Part shown: positions 8,971-20,300 of the stretch, piece by piece | Numbering within the stretch: the first letter of the stretch is position 1 | How the letters are laid out: each line of letters begins with the position of its first letter | Assembly: GCF_011043525.1 (NCBI RefSeq) | Contig: NZ_JAAKGO010000003.1 | Coordinates: 421,470 to 485,469 of the forward strand | Length of the DNA stretch: 64,000 nucleotides | Source: Sphingobacterium sp. SGG-5 | GTDB taxonomy: Bacteria > Bacteroidota > Bacteroidia > Sphingobacteriales > Sphingobacteriaceae | Direction: 5' to 3' | Notes under the pieces: generated by a model | What the model saw: the letters and a program-made list of their open reading frames with translations, nothing else | Told to the model about the DNA's origin: nothing | Database searches by the model: none | Program-made: the position numbers and the translations under genes

Positions 8971-10833
8971 ATGAACCGAAAGACTCTTTTTTGTAAAGCA
9001 ATTGTACTTATAACGCTATTTTTTGTTTCGATTTCAGGTTTGTTCTCTCAAGAACAATGGCACATTGTACCGGGTAAGATCACGTCGCCCTGGGCGGAGA
9101 AAGTTAATCCGAAGAATCCCTTGCCCGAATATCCAAGACCGCAGTTAGTCCGTGAAAACTGGCAGAACCTGAACGGCATTTGGCAATATGCGATCCGTCC
9201 GGGAAAACTGGGTACCATACCGGCATCCGTGGATGGCGATATATTAGTGCCTTATCCGGTTGAATCTGCCTTATCCGGTGTGGGTAAAGCCGTCGGTAAA
9301 GAAAATACATTGTGGTATAAGAAAAACATTACCGTTGATAAAGCTTTGCAGGGTAAAGAAGTCCTTTTACATTTCGGAGCGGTAGATTGGCTGACGGAGG
9401 TCTATGTAAATGGTACGAAGGTAGGATCCCATGCAGGTGGTTTTGATCCATTTTCGTTTAATATCACCCCATTTCTCAAAAAAGGTGCGCTCCAAGAAAT
9501 CGTTATTGGTGTTTGGGATCCCACGAACGAAGGACCACAACCCAATGGAAAGCAGGTGGTCAGCCCCGAGGGAATTTGGTATACACCGGTTACCGGCATT
9601 TGGCAGACCGTTTGGTTAGAAGGGGTAGCAAAAACACATATCGTATCGACGAAACATACCCCGGATCTGGATCATAATTCCTTGACAATAGACACAAAGG
9701 TTTCCAATGTCCAGGAAGGAGACCAAGTGCGTATCGCGGCTTATAAACGTGGCGAATTGGTCGGTGAAGTATGGGCTATTCCTAACAAAAAGTCGCTATT
9801 GGAGATTGATAATCCGATACATTGGTCGCCCGAAAATCCCTTTTTGTACGATCTGACATTCGAAATCTTGCGAAAAGGAAAGGTGATCGATAAAGTTTCC
9901 TCGTATTTTGCATTTCGGAAGATTTCTATGGAAAAGGACGGCAATGGTATTCAGCGTATGCTGTTAAACAATACCTTTGTTTTCCAATATGGACCGCTGG
10001 ATCAAGGCTGGTGGCCTGACGGGTTATACACCGCACCTACAGACGAAGCGTTGTTATTTGATATCCAGAAGACCAAAGAGATGGGCTTCAATATGATACG
10101 TAAACATATCAAAGTAGAGCCAGCACGTTGGTATTACCACTGCGATCGATTGGGGCTTTTGGTTTGGCAGGATATGCCGAGCGGTGATCTCGGAGGAAAC
10201 AAATGGGATATGCGTCCCGGACTTACCCGAGGTCAGATGCACGATAAGGAGCGTTCCGCCGAGTCCGAAGCGATCTTTCGCAAGGAATGGAAAGCGATAA
10301 TTGACGCCTTATATAACTTTCCATCTATTGTGATATGGGTGCCTTTTAATGAAGCCTGGGGACAATTCAAAACGGTAGAAATTACCGAATGGACGGAGCA
10401 GTATGATCCTACACGATTGGTCAACAGTGCCAGTGGCGGTAATTTCTTCCCAACGGGGCATATCCTCGATATTCACAACTATCCGGATGCGATCATGCCC
10501 CGACCGGAGTTGTTCGGTGCCAAACAGATACTGGCATTGGGTGAATTTGGTGGATTAGGATTGCCGATCGAAGGACATACCTGGCAGGAGAAAGATAACT
10601 GGGGATACCAGAGTTTTAAAAATAAAGAGGAACTGAAAGAACGCTATGACCGGTTGATGTCCGATTTGAACCGGCTTATTCCACTAGGGCTCTCTGCGGC
10701 GGTGTACACGCAAACTACCGATGTGGAAATCGAGACAAACGGATTGATGACCTATGATCGAAAGGTCATAAAAATCCCGGAGAATGAATTGCATGAGATG
10801 CATCAAAAGTTGTATCAACATAAGATAAAATAA
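8971..10833 (+). CDS. Glycoside hydrolase family 2 protein, exported
   Basis: A 620-residue GH2 enzyme with an N-terminal signal peptide (cleavage near residue 26, ISGLFSQ). Domain order is the GH2 sugar-binding sandwich (about 45-220, including WQNLNGIWQY), an immunoglobulin-like middle domain, and a TIM barrel. The acid/base is Glu461 in PFNEAWGQF and the nucleophile Glu525 in ALGEFGGLG. GH2 covers beta-galactosidase, beta-glucuronidase, beta-mannosidase and arabinosidase activities and the sequence alone does not decide between them. It is the outermost gene of the PUL, separated from the rest by the regulator genes on the opposite strand. A 7-bp inverted repeat (8921-8942) lies about 30 bases upstream, with a near-consensus -7 element in its loop. 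Confidence 0.88.
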   Translation: MNRKTLFCKAIVLITLFFVSISGLFSQEQWHIVPGKITSPWAEKVNPKNPLPEYPRPQLVRENWQNLNGIWQYAIRPGKLGTIPASVDGDILVPYPVESALSGVGKAVGKENTLWYKKNITVDKALQGKEVLLHFGAVDWLTEVYVNGTKVGSHAGGFDPFSFNITPFLKKGALQEIVIGVWDPTNEGPQPNGKQVVSPEGIWYTPVTGIWQTVWLEGVAKTHIVSTKHTPDLDHNSLTIDTKVSNVQEGDQVRIAAYKRGELVGEVWAIPNKKSLLEIDNPIHWSPENPFLYDLTFEILRKGKVIDKVSSYFAFRKISMEKDGNGIQRMLLNNTFVFQYGPLDQGWWPDGLYTAPTDEALLFDIQKTKEMGFNMIRKHIKVEPARWYYHCDRLGLLVWQDMPSGDLGGNKWDMRPGLTRGQMHDKERSAESEAIFRKEWKAIIDALYNFPSIVIWVPFNEAWGQFKTVEITEWTEQYDPTRLVNSASGGNFFPTGHILDIHNYPDAIMPRPELFGAKQILALGEFGGLGLPIEGHTWQEKDNWGYQSFKNKEELKERYDRLMSDLNRLIPLGLSAAVYTQTTDVEIETNGLMTYDRKVIKIPENELHEMHQKLYQHKIK

Positions 10834-10837
10834 TAAT

Positions 10838-10862
10838 GGGGGGCTGGAAAGCCCCCTTCTTA
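10838..10862. terminator. Terminator between convergent GH2 and regulator genes
   Basis: A GC-rich 7-bp stem GGGGGCT/AGCCCCC with a GGAA loop lies directly between the GH2 stop (10833) and the convergent regulator stop (10860). A T-rich tract follows on the plus strand. It serves GH2 best; on the minus strand the T-tract is weak. Confidence 0.75.
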
Positions 10863-11663
10863 TTTATTTTTACTCTTTTGCTGTTCTATATATTCACTCG
10901 GCGTTATTCCAAATTGCTTTTGAAAGTTTCGGCCAAAGTGCGTCTGCGAATTATACCCGACCATATAAGCAATTTCGAAAATTTTGTACTGTCCTAAAGA
11001 TAAAAGTTCTGCCGCCTTCTTTAACCTCGAAATATTAATCAGGTCATTGGGTGTGAGGTCTGAAATGGCTTTTATCTTTCGGTATAAAGTTGGTCGGCTC
11101 ATATACATCATCTGGGCCAGTTTTTCGACATCCAATTCGGGATCGGCGATATGTTCTTGTATCAATTGATTCAACTTTTCAAGAAAGATCTCATCCGCTT
11201 TGTTGTGTGCCATCGTATTGATATGCGCCAGCGGTGAGCTGACGAAAAACTCCCGGACTTTATTTCTATTTGCCAGTAAACTATGTATCTGCGCTTGCAG
11301 GTGAGCGACGGAAAAAGGTTTCTCTATATAGGCATCAGCACCCTCTTCGAGCCCTTTTATTTTGGATTGTAACGTATTCTTCGCCGTGAGCAGAATGATT
11401 GGAATATGACTGAATTCGACATCAGATTTAATAATCCGACAAAGCTCAAAACCGTCCATGATCGGCATCATGACATCACTGATTATGAGTTGTACCGTAT
11501 GTTGAGCTAGTAGATCCAGTATTTCCTGGCCATTAATAGCCTTTAAGGTCGTGTAGCTTTCGCTCAGATCATCGGCAATAAAATCCAATATCTCCAGGTG
11601 GTCATCCGCAATGATCAAGGTCGGTTTGCCTGTCTCGTTTTCTTTATCATTTTTCACGTTCAT
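10860..11663 (-). CDS. Response regulator with AraC-type DNA-binding domain (second half of a split hybrid two-component system)
   Basis: A 267-residue cytoplasmic regulator. The receiver domain (about residues 14-128) has the acidic pair in IIADDH, phospho-acceptor Asp63 in LIISDVMMP, a Thr in LLTAK and Lys in EKPF. The C-terminal AraC/XylS domain (about 160-260) has both helix-turn-helices, including MSRPTLYRKI and VGYNSQTHFGRNF. In Bacteroidota PULs these two domains are normally fused to the C-terminus of the sensor kinase; here they form a separate frame that overlaps the kinase gene by 17 bases in the +1 frame. It presumably activates the PUL promoters. The combined length with the kinase (1320 residues) equals a normal hybrid protein. 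Confidence 0.92.
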   Translation of the reverse strand: MNVKNDKENETGKPTLIIADDHLEILDFIADDLSESYTTLKAINGQEILDLLAQHTVQLIISDVMMPIMDGFELCRIIKSDVEFSHIPIILLTAKNTLQSKIKGLEEGADAYIEKPFSVAHLQAQIHSLLANRNKVREFFVSSPLAHINTMAHNKADEIFLEKLNQLIQEHIADPELDVEKLAQMMYMSRPTLYRKIKAISDLTPNDLINISRLKKAAELLSLGQYKIFEIAYMVGYNSQTHFGRNFQKQFGITPSEYIEQQKSKNK

Positions 11664-14600
11664 TATCGGTCTGCATTTGTGGTAATATAAGAATAAATGT
11701 GTTCAGATTATCGTCGGTAAACTGTAATTCAAGAGAACCGTTCAACAGTTCAGCCATCGATCGGGATAGTGCCAGCCCTATACCTGTTCCTTGTTTATGG
11801 ATGCCTTCTTTCATGCGATAGAAGGGTTCAAAAATTTTCTCACGCATTTCCTTGGGGATAAGAGGGCCATCATTTACCACCCTAATCTTAATCTGTGCCG
11901 ATGTGGCAAGGCTGTCGTATTCCAGATATACGCGGACAAAGCTATGGCAATATTTAATTGCATTGTCCATCAAATTGGTGATAATCTTCACAAATGCTTC
12001 GCTATCCATATCGGCATAGATATGTTCTTGCGGTACATGAAGTGATAATTGTACTTTTTTCTTCTCTGCCGATAGACGGAAGCTGCTGTACGTCTCGCTT
12101 AACAAATCGGTAATGTCAACTTTTTTGAACGATAAGCTAAAGCCATTTGCTTCTACTTTTCGAAAATCCAATAACTGTCCTGAAAGTGTGATCAGTCGTT
12201 CGGTATTCCGTTCAATCAGCTCCAGGTTTCGCTTCACCGCCGGGGTAGCATTGATCATTTGGATAACTTTTTCCAACGGTGCTTTGATGAGCGTAAGTGG
12301 CGTGCGTATCTCATGGACAATGAGCGTAAAAAAATCAATCTTCGCTTGGTAGAGCGTCTTTTCACGTTGGTGTTTTATCGTATCCAGACGCCGTCTGTTG
12401 CGTTCCTTGATCTTTCTATCATAGCTGTTTATGCTATAGTAAATTATCGCGACAACCAGCGCGAAGTAAAATAAATAAGCGGCAGTACTCGCCCAGAAAG
12501 GCGGAGAAATCTCGATATATAATTTTGTTTCTTTACCTTTAAACGATCCCTTCGAGTCCACGACATTGACTATAAAGGTGTATTTACCCGGTGCCATATT
12601 CGTAAAATAAACCTTTCGGTTCTTTTTTAGGCGTACCCATTCCTTATCAAGGCCCTCCATTTTATACGCGTACTCCGTCATGGTAGGCGAGGTAAAGCTC
12701 AACGCCGCAAAGTCTATACTGAAAGTCGATTGGTTGTATTTCAACTTGATCGTTTTCGTAAAGATGATGGAAGAGCGAAGCGGCGAATCCTCGGTTCCGA
12801 TACGAAGTTCCTGATTGTGCACCTGAAATCCTGTGATATAGACTGGTGCCTGATAATCCGTCTCCCTATAATTTCTTGGATCAAAGCGTATCAGCCCTTT
12901 GACACTCCCGAAGTACAAGTTGCCCGACTCATCTTTGTAAGACGAATTGTAATTAAACTGATCGCTTAGTAACCCGTTCGCTCTCGTAAATACCTTCATG
13001 TCGTTGCTCTCCGGATCCAGGCGGACAAGTCCTTTCGATGTCGATATCCATAGGATACCGGCATTATCTTCCATGAAGGAAAGGATAAGATTACTGGGAA
13101 GACCATTATGCTTGTCAAAACGGGTAAAACTTGTACTTTTCGTATTGAATTTACATAGTCCACCTTCAGTCGCAATCCATATTTGATTTTTGCTATCTTG
13201 AAATATACGGTTGACACGATTACTGCTGATACTATTGAAATTTGTTGGGTCGTGCGTGAGGCGTCCTTTCTTTTTTGTAGAAGGGTTGAAGTAAAACAGC
13301 CCATCCCGCCACGTTCCCACCCAGATCGTACCTTCGTTATCTTCAAATAATGTCGTATAAAAAATGTAATTAGGTACATCCGACGATCGACTGAAAGATC
13401 TGGTGACTGGATTATAGCTATATAAACCCCGCCCCGTTGCCAAGAGTATATTGCCTCTTTTCGTTTTTAAAATGTTGAAAATGAAATTATTGCCCAGAGC
13501 CCCTCTTGTGTCGTCCGCATTGTAATGCTGAAACACTTTCCCCGTTGGAATATCCAATAAATCCAACCCATGCTCAAATGTACCGATCCAAAGTGTATCC
13601 CCTGTGGCGAGTAGTCCATGAATATTGCTATGTGCGATCGAACCGGCTTGTCTACTAGGTTTGAAGTTGGTAAACGAAGTTGTTTTCGGATCGAATCGAT
13701 TCAGTCCGCCGTCTTCTGTACCTACCCATATCTTACCATATTTATCGGCGACAATTTCTCTTACCGCATACCCCGATATCGCATTTGGAATGTCCTTCGG
13801 AAAGAATTTTTCAAAAAATGTATTGGTTTTCGAATAATAATTGATTCCACCAAAATAGGTGCCAACCCAAATTGCGCCCTCCTGATCCTTACAGAAGGTA
13901 TATACAGCGTTATCTGCCAAGGACCAAGGGTCATCTTTTTCCCGGGTAAGGAAGGTATGTATGTCGGTCTGCATATCGTAGACGACAATTCCAGATTCCG
14001 TCGCAAACCAATATTCCTGATCCTTATGATGAATGATGTCCCTGACAAATATGGCTTCGTTTTTATTATCCCGGGATAATAGGCTTTTACAGCTATGACT
14101 TATAAGATCGAAGAGCTTTATACCATGTTTTCTCGTTCCGAGAATAAATTGGTTACCTGATGTATAGTATATTTTCTCGATCCAGTGGTCGACGCTGGGA
14201 AGTGCATCTTCAAAAATCGGATAGCTCGTGAATTTTTCCGTATGGCGATTGTACTGCAACAGTTGGCCATGGGTTGTACTTAGCCATACTTCCTGTGCAT
14301 TGTTGGTAAAACAAAACGCGCTGACATTGATTTTATGGCTTACCTGTACGATACTGTCTGTTTTCGTCTTATATTGATAGAGAACAAGGTCGCTGATAAA
14401 CCAGATATCACCCGTATGATCTTCCCGGATATCCAATATTTCATCAACAATGGAAGCATGCAGCAAACGAAATTGTTCGAAAGCCGGATCGAAAATATAG
14501 ATACCCTGATCTGTACCTACCCATATTTTGCCGTCCCGGCTTTCATGGAGTGCCCGGATATAATTACTGCCCAATAAGGAACCGGCAGATGGATCATTTT

Positions 14601-14808
14601 GGAAAACCTTGAATGTATAACCGTCAAAACGATTCAACCCATCCTTGGTACCAAACCACATAAAACCTTTGCTGTCTTGGAGACTACAGAGTACGGCATT
14701 ATTGGAGAGGCCCTGTTCGACCTGATAGTGGGTGAAATAATATGGCTGGCTTTTGAGGGCGACTGCCCACAAGGCGTACAAAGTGAATATGTATACTGTT
14801 TTTAGCAA
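11647..14808 (-). CDS. Hybrid two-component type sensor histidine kinase (first half, glycan sensor)
   Basis: A 1053-residue inner-membrane sensor. After a signal peptide come two seven-bladed propellers made of repeats such as MWFGTKDGLNRFDGYTF, a Y_Y_Y domain (about 700-765), one membrane helix (about 780-800), HisKA with phospho-acceptor His832 in VHEIRTPL, and HATPase_c with MDNAIKYC and GTGIGLALS. The periplasmic part is expected to bind an oligosaccharide released by the PUL enzymes. The protein ends shortly after the ATPase domain, where hybrid sensors normally continue into a receiver; that receiver is in the next frame (10860-11663). Its location, divergent from GH67 and the SusC/D operon, fits a local PUL regulator. 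Confidence 0.92.
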   Translation of the reverse strand: MLKTVYIFTLYALWAVALKSQPYYFTHYQVEQGLSNNAVLCSLQDSKGFMWFGTKDGLNRFDGYTFKVFQNDPSAGSLLGSNYIRALHESRDGKIWVGTDQGIYIFDPAFEQFRLLHASIVDEILDIREDHTGDIWFISDLVLYQYKTKTDSIVQVSHKINVSAFCFTNNAQEVWLSTTHGQLLQYNRHTEKFTSYPIFEDALPSVDHWIEKIYYTSGNQFILGTRKHGIKLFDLISHSCKSLLSRDNKNEAIFVRDIIHHKDQEYWFATESGIVVYDMQTDIHTFLTREKDDPWSLADNAVYTFCKDQEGAIWVGTYFGGINYYSKTNTFFEKFFPKDIPNAISGYAVREIVADKYGKIWVGTEDGGLNRFDPKTTSFTNFKPSRQAGSIAHSNIHGLLATGDTLWIGTFEHGLDLLDIPTGKVFQHYNADDTRGALGNNFIFNILKTKRGNILLATGRGLYSYNPVTRSFSRSSDVPNYIFYTTLFEDNEGTIWVGTWRDGLFYFNPSTKKKGRLTHDPTNFNSISSNRVNRIFQDSKNQIWIATEGGLCKFNTKSTSFTRFDKHNGLPSNLILSFMEDNAGILWISTSKGLVRLDPESNDMKVFTRANGLLSDQFNYNSSYKDESGNLYFGSVKGLIRFDPRNYRETDYQAPVYITGFQVHNQELRIGTEDSPLRSSIIFTKTIKLKYNQSTFSIDFAALSFTSPTMTEYAYKMEGLDKEWVRLKKNRKVYFTNMAPGKYTFIVNVVDSKGSFKGKETKLYIEISPPFWASTAAYLFYFALVVAIIYYSINSYDRKIKERNRRRLDTIKHQREKTLYQAKIDFFTLIVHEIRTPLTLIKAPLEKVIQMINATPAVKRNLELIERNTERLITLSGQLLDFRKVEANGFSLSFKKVDITDLLSETYSSFRLSAEKKKVQLSLHVPQEHIYADMDSEAFVKIITNLMDNAIKYCHSFVRVYLEYDSLATSAQIKIRVVNDGPLIPKEMREKIFEPFYRMKEGIHKQGTGIGLALSRSMAELLNGSLELQFTDDNLNTFILILPQMQTDNEREK

Positions 14809-14975
14809 GCCGGTGTTTGGATAAGGTCCTTTTTAATTAAACGTAGATAAATATACAGGAAAAAAAACGATATAGTAGCGTCAATGAGACGATATGTAAT
14901 AAGTTTGAAACAAATGGGAGATAAGACTTCCCCGATAAAGGAGAACTTCGTAATGAAGCAATTATAAACTATCTC

Positions 14976-17138
14976 ATGCAGAAACCAATATATTTCATTC
15001 TTTACATTTTTATACTGTTGACGATAAGTTTTAAGCACGGTATCTGTAAAGCTGACGATGGGTATAATCTATGGCTTCGGTATGAACAAATACAAGATGA
15101 ACAGTATAGAAATACATGTAAGGGTGCTTTAAACACAATATGTGTATTAGGTCATTCCCCCGCAATAGAAGTTGCTCGTCGGGAGTTGGAGCGTGGGCTT
15201 TCTGGACTACTGGGCACGCCTATAAAGACGTTGTCATCTCTTCTTGAAACACCCGCTGGGGTCATCGTCACAACGTTAAAGGACTTACCGAATGAAGTCG
15301 CATCACAGCTGCCAGAACTCATGCAATTGCAAAAGGAAAGTTTCCTGATAAAACAGGTAAAGCGTGGGAAAGTAACGACATTATATATTGTAGGTAAAGA
15401 TGATGCCGGTGTTCTCTATGGTGTATTCCATTTGTTGAGAACAATTCAGACAGGCGGAGATCTCGACGATATCGACCAATTACATTTTCCCAAATTACAG
15501 TGGCGGATGTTAAATCATTGGGATAACCTGAATGGTACCGTAGAACGGGGCTACGCCGGACTGTCTATATGGAAATGGGATGAGCTGCCCGAAAAAATAG
15601 ACGTGCGTTATATCGATTATGCCCGTGCCAATGCTTCGATCGGTATAAACGGTGTTGTTCTGAATAACGTCAATGCATCTCCTCAAATTTTAACCCCTGA
15701 ATATATAGAAAAAGTGAAGGCGTTGGCCGATGTCTTCCGTGTATATAATATTCGAGTTTTTCTAGCGGTCAATTTTGCCTCACCAAAGGTTTTAAGTGCT
15801 CTTCAAACCGCCGATCCACTGAATCCGGATGTCAAGATGTGGTGGAAGGATCGAATAGCAGCGATATATCAACGGATACCGGATTTTGGTGGTTTTTTGG
15901 TCAAAGCCAACTCAGAAGGACAGCCCGGGCCACAGGATTACGGACGTACACATGCGGATGGAGCGAATATGTTGGCTACTCTTTTAAAACCTTATAACGG
16001 CATATTGATCTGGCGGGCTTTTGTGTATAAGGCCCATAATCCAGATCGGGTGAAGGATGCGTACGATGAATTTAAGCCGTTCGATGGGAAATTTCTTCCA
16101 AATGTAATGCTTCAAACAAAAAATGGACCTTTAGATTTTCAACCCAAAGAGCCTTTTTCACCCTTGTTTGGCGCGATGCCACACACATCCCAGATAATGG
16201 AGTTTCAGATTACACAGGAATACCTCGGTTTCAGCACGCATTTGGTCTATTTGGCTTCTTTATATAAGGAAGTGCTGGAATCGGATACCTATGCAAACGG
16301 CGAAGGCTCTACAGTTGCTCGTGTAATTGACGGCTCGCTACAGGGGCAGCGACTGACTGGCATGGCGGGGGTAGCCAATATTGGGACGGCAAGAAACTGG
16401 ACGGGACATCCGTTTGGTCAGGCCAATTGGTACGCGTATGGTCGCTTGGCATGGAATCACCAATTATCTGCCGAGCAATTAGCGGAGGAATGGATTCGGA
16501 TGACTTTAACGACGGATACTTTTGCTATTGTCCGTATTAAGGCGATGATGCTCAATTCGTATGGATATATAGTAAACTATCAAACGCCATTGGGACTTAC
16601 TGTGCTTAGTAGCGTAGGGCATCACTACGGCCCGCAGCCTTGGGCAAGAAAGAGTTTTCATAAAGCCGATGCTAACGGATTGGGTTTCGATAGGAGTCTA
16701 AGAGGAAGTGCAGCTGTTGCACAATATTTTCCGCCAATACGCGATTCATTCGACAATATAGCCACTTGTCCCGAAAAATATATCGCTTGGTTTCATCATG
16801 TTCCCTGGGATCATGTTATGAAATCCGGACGGACATTTTGGGAAGAACTGTGCTTTTCCTATTATAATGGGGTAGAAGGTGTGCGTCGTATGCAAAAAAA
16901 CTGGGAGCAGGTACGTCATGCTGTAGCTCCTGCAGTCTACAGCCGGGTAGAGAAACTATTGGAGATTCAAGAAGATGAAGCCGTATGGTGGCGTGATGCA
17001 TGTCTGTCGTATTTTAACGAGTTTTCAAAAAAAACTATTCCAGAAATGTACGAAAAGCCGCGATATAACCAAAAAGACTTTAAACGTAAGGAGTCAGAAA
17101 GCAAAAGTCTAAGGCATTACGGTACAGGATATCCATAA
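14976..17138 (+). CDS. GH67 alpha-glucuronidase, exported
   Basis: GH67 enzymes remove (4-O-methyl-)glucuronic acid from the non-reducing terminal xylose of short xylo-oligosaccharides. The 720-residue protein has a signal peptide (to about residue 24) and the family opening DGYNLWLRYE. Candidate catalytic residues are Glu314 in KANSEGQPGP, Asp387 in NGPLDFQ and Glu415 in ITQEYLG; the spacings of 73 and 28 residues equal those of the characterised Cellvibrio GlcA67A triad (E292, D365, E393). The gene faces away from the sensor kinase across a 167-base intergenic region containing a TAAGTTTG element (14900-14907) without a convincing -33 partner. It heads the SusC/SusD operon after a 244-base gap. 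Confidence 0.95.
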   Translation: MQKPIYFILYIFILLTISFKHGICKADDGYNLWLRYEQIQDEQYRNTCKGALNTICVLGHSPAIEVARRELERGLSGLLGTPIKTLSSLLETPAGVIVTTLKDLPNEVASQLPELMQLQKESFLIKQVKRGKVTTLYIVGKDDAGVLYGVFHLLRTIQTGGDLDDIDQLHFPKLQWRMLNHWDNLNGTVERGYAGLSIWKWDELPEKIDVRYIDYARANASIGINGVVLNNVNASPQILTPEYIEKVKALADVFRVYNIRVFLAVNFASPKVLSALQTADPLNPDVKMWWKDRIAAIYQRIPDFGGFLVKANSEGQPGPQDYGRTHADGANMLATLLKPYNGILIWRAFVYKAHNPDRVKDAYDEFKPFDGKFLPNVMLQTKNGPLDFQPKEPFSPLFGAMPHTSQIMEFQITQEYLGFSTHLVYLASLYKEVLESDTYANGEGSTVARVIDGSLQGQRLTGMAGVANIGTARNWTGHPFGQANWYAYGRLAWNHQLSAEQLAEEWIRMTLTTDTFAIVRIKAMMLNSYGYIVNYQTPLGLTVLSSVGHHYGPQPWARKSFHKADANGLGFDRSLRGSAAVAQYFPPIRDSFDNIATCPEKYIAWFHHVPWDHVMKSGRTFWEELCFSYYNGVEGVRRMQKNWEQVRHAVAPAVYSRVEKLLEIQEDEAVWWRDACLSYFNEFSKKTIPEMYEKPRYNQKDFKRKESESKSLRHYGTGYP

Positions 17139-17382
17139 AAAGACAAAATAAGGAGGTATTGAAACAAATAAACGAATCAATCCGTTTTGTTTTCATGAAC
17201 TTAGCTTCTGCTAACAGGAAGTAAAAACCATATTATAAATTGTAAAAATAGCATGAATAATTTTTACTATGCGTCCGATGCACAGAAGATTCAAAAAAGA
17301 TAGCTGATAAACATGTTGTTGGGGATAAAGAGGGAATGAAATATGAATAGTAAAAGCAATAACAATTTTAAACACATAAATT

Positions 17383-20300
17383 ATGAGTAAACGATTATAC
17401 CATTTGTGTATCCTCTGTTGTCTGCTCTTGTTAGGAGCTTTACCTCCGGTGAATGCACGGTCATTTTCGCTGAGTTTAGATCCGAAGTTTGCCAACGAAG
17501 ATCTGCAAACCAAAGAAGTAAGAGGTACTGTAAGGGATTCGACGGGAGTTTTGGCGGGTGTATCCATTACGGTTAAGAATCAAAGTAGTATAGGTACGAC
17601 GACAGATTTAAACGGAAAATATATCCTTGATGTTCCAGGTGAAGATGCTGTACTGGTCCTTACTATCGTAGGGTATGAAACACAGGAAATCCCAGTCAGA
17701 GGGCGGGAGGTCATCGATGTACAGCTGGTCGCATCGGCCGCGCAGTTGGAGGAAGCTGTCGTGGTGGCTTTTGGAAAGCAAAAGCGGACCGATCTGATCG
17801 GTTCAGTCACTTCCATTAATCCCAGTGAATTAAAGGTACCGTCGAGCAACTTAACAACGGCTCTGGCAGGACGTTTGGCCGGTATTATTGCCTATCAGCG
17901 CAGTGGTGAGCCGGGAGCTGATAACGCCGAATTTTTTATTCGTGGAGTTACCACGTTTGGTTATAAAAAAGATCCGTTGATCTTAATCGATAATATTGAG
18001 TTGACCAGCACGGATCTGGCTCGTCTTAATCCAGATGATATCGCCAGTTTCTCCATCATGAAAGACGCGACGGCGACGGCTCTATATGGTGCAAGGGGAG
18101 CGAATGGAGTAATATTGGTTACAACGAAAGAAGGTAAAGAGGGTAAGGCACGGATTAATTTCCGTGTGGAGAACTCTATATCTATGCCGACCCGAAATGT
18201 CGAGTTGGCAGATCCTGTGACCTATATGAAACTTAATAACGAAGCTGTGTTGACGCGGGATCCACTGGGCGAGTTGCTTTATACCGATGAAGAGATTAAT
18301 AATACTGTACCTGGATCAGGTTCTTATCTTTTCCCCGCGGTCGATTGGCGGAAAGAGTTATTTAAGGATTATGCCATGAATCAACGAGCAAACCTAAGTG
18401 TGAGCGGTGGAGGAAAAGTAGCCCGTTATTACGTTGCGGGCTCCTTTACAAAGGATAATGGAGTATTGAAGGTAGATCCACGTAATAATTTCAACAACAA
18501 TATTGACCTTAGAACTTCTTCGTTACGGGCTAATGTCAATATCAATCTGACATCGACGACGGAATTGATTACACGTTTGGGTGCTACATTTGATGATTAT
18601 ACGGGACCTATTTATTCCGGAGGTGGATTTTATACCCGTGTCATGCGTGCCAATCCGGCCAAGTTTCCGGCCTACTATCCGATAGACAACGATCACAGCT
18701 ATGTCAAGCATATCATGTTTGGGAATACGGCGGAAGGGAATTATCTAAATCCTTATGCGGATATGGTCCGAGGTTATAAAGATTCCGAGCGCTCCAATAT
18801 GAATGCTCAAATTCAGGTAACGCAGAAATTTGACTTCATTACACAAGGATTAAGCGCAAGGGCGCTGATTAATACAGCTCGTGTTTCATATTTTGATATG
18901 ATACGTCAGTATTCGCCATTCTATTATGCGCGTGGGGGTTATAGCATACGGGATAATACCTATCAGGTCTTTATCGTCAACGAAGACAAAGGTACAGATT
19001 ACCTGGATTACAATTCTGCGAATGGAACTCAACTGATTAACTCGAATGTCTACCTGGAAACAGCCGTAAATTACAACCGCACGTTTGCCGATCGCCACAA
19101 TATAAGTGGTATGTTGGTTTATATCATGCGTGGTGCATTGGATGCAAATAGAGGTACATTACAAGCGTCACTTCCTTACCGAAATGTTGGGTTATCAGGC
19201 CGGACCACCTATGCGTATGATAACCGTTATTATGCAGAGTTTAACTTTGGATACAATGGTTCGGAACGGTTTTACAAAGCACAACGCTTTGGTTTCTTTC
19301 CTTCGGCGGGTGTAGCTTGGACTGTCTCCAATGAGAAGTTTTGGGAACCGTTTAAACAGATCGTCACTAATTTCAGACTGCGAGGCACGTATGGTTTAGT
19401 GGGTAATGATGCTATCGGAGAAGGACGTTTTTTATACTTGTCTGAGGTGAACCCTGATGATGGTGGTATGAGAGCCGTCTTTGGTCGAAACAATGGTGAG
19501 GGTAGAAATGGCGTATCTGTAAAGCGGTATTCGGACACCAATATTACTTGGGAAACCGCCGCCAAAACTAATTTGGCTATAGAATTAGGTCTGTGGAATA
19601 GGTGGAATTTTGTAGGTGAATATTTTCGGGAGCACCGTACCAATATCTTGCAGGAGCGTGTTTCCACGCCGGCCTCTATGGGGTTGTGGGCCACACCGGC
19701 AGCCAATATTGGTGAAGCTACCGGACAGGGGGTAGATATGTCCTTGGATTATAATCAACATTTTTCGAGTGGTGCGTGGGTACAGGCTAGAGCCAACTTT
19801 ACCTATGCGACCAGCGCCTATAAAGTGTTTGAAGAATACGACTACGATACCGAATGGTGGAAATCCAAGATTGGATATCCCATGAGTCAACAGTGGGGTT
19901 ATATTGCCGAAAGTTTATTTGTTGACGACGCAGAGGTAGCTAACTCACCCCGACAAAATTTTGGGGAGTATATGGCCGGTGATATCAAGTATAGGGACAT
20001 TAACAATGATGGGCAGATCACCTCATTGGATCAGGTGCCGATAGGGTATCCGACCATGCCGGAGATCGTCTATGGTTTCGGTTTTTCCTTTGGTTATAAG
20101 AATTTCGATATATCTTCTTTCTTTCAGGGAGCGTCAAGAGAATCTTTTTGGATTGATCCGGCAGCTACAGCGCCCTTTGTAGCCTATCACTACAGCGATG
20201 CGGAGCGTAATTCAGGAACTGTATTCACGAATCAATTGCTTCAAGCTTATGCCGATAGCCATTGGTCAGAAGATAATCGAGATTTGTATGCTCTTTTTCC

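Noticed and set aside
13618..14079. 153-codon frame antisense to the sensor kinase
   Set aside because: It lies wholly inside the strongly supported kinase gene, has no domain-like pattern and mirrors the repeated propeller codons of the other strand.
17151..17224. Perfect AGGAGG followed by a TTG-started 21-codon frame between GH67 and SusC
   Set aside because: The spacing from AGGAGG to TTG is only 2 bases, the predicted peptide has no recognisable features, and Shine-Dalgarno sequences are little used in this phylum.
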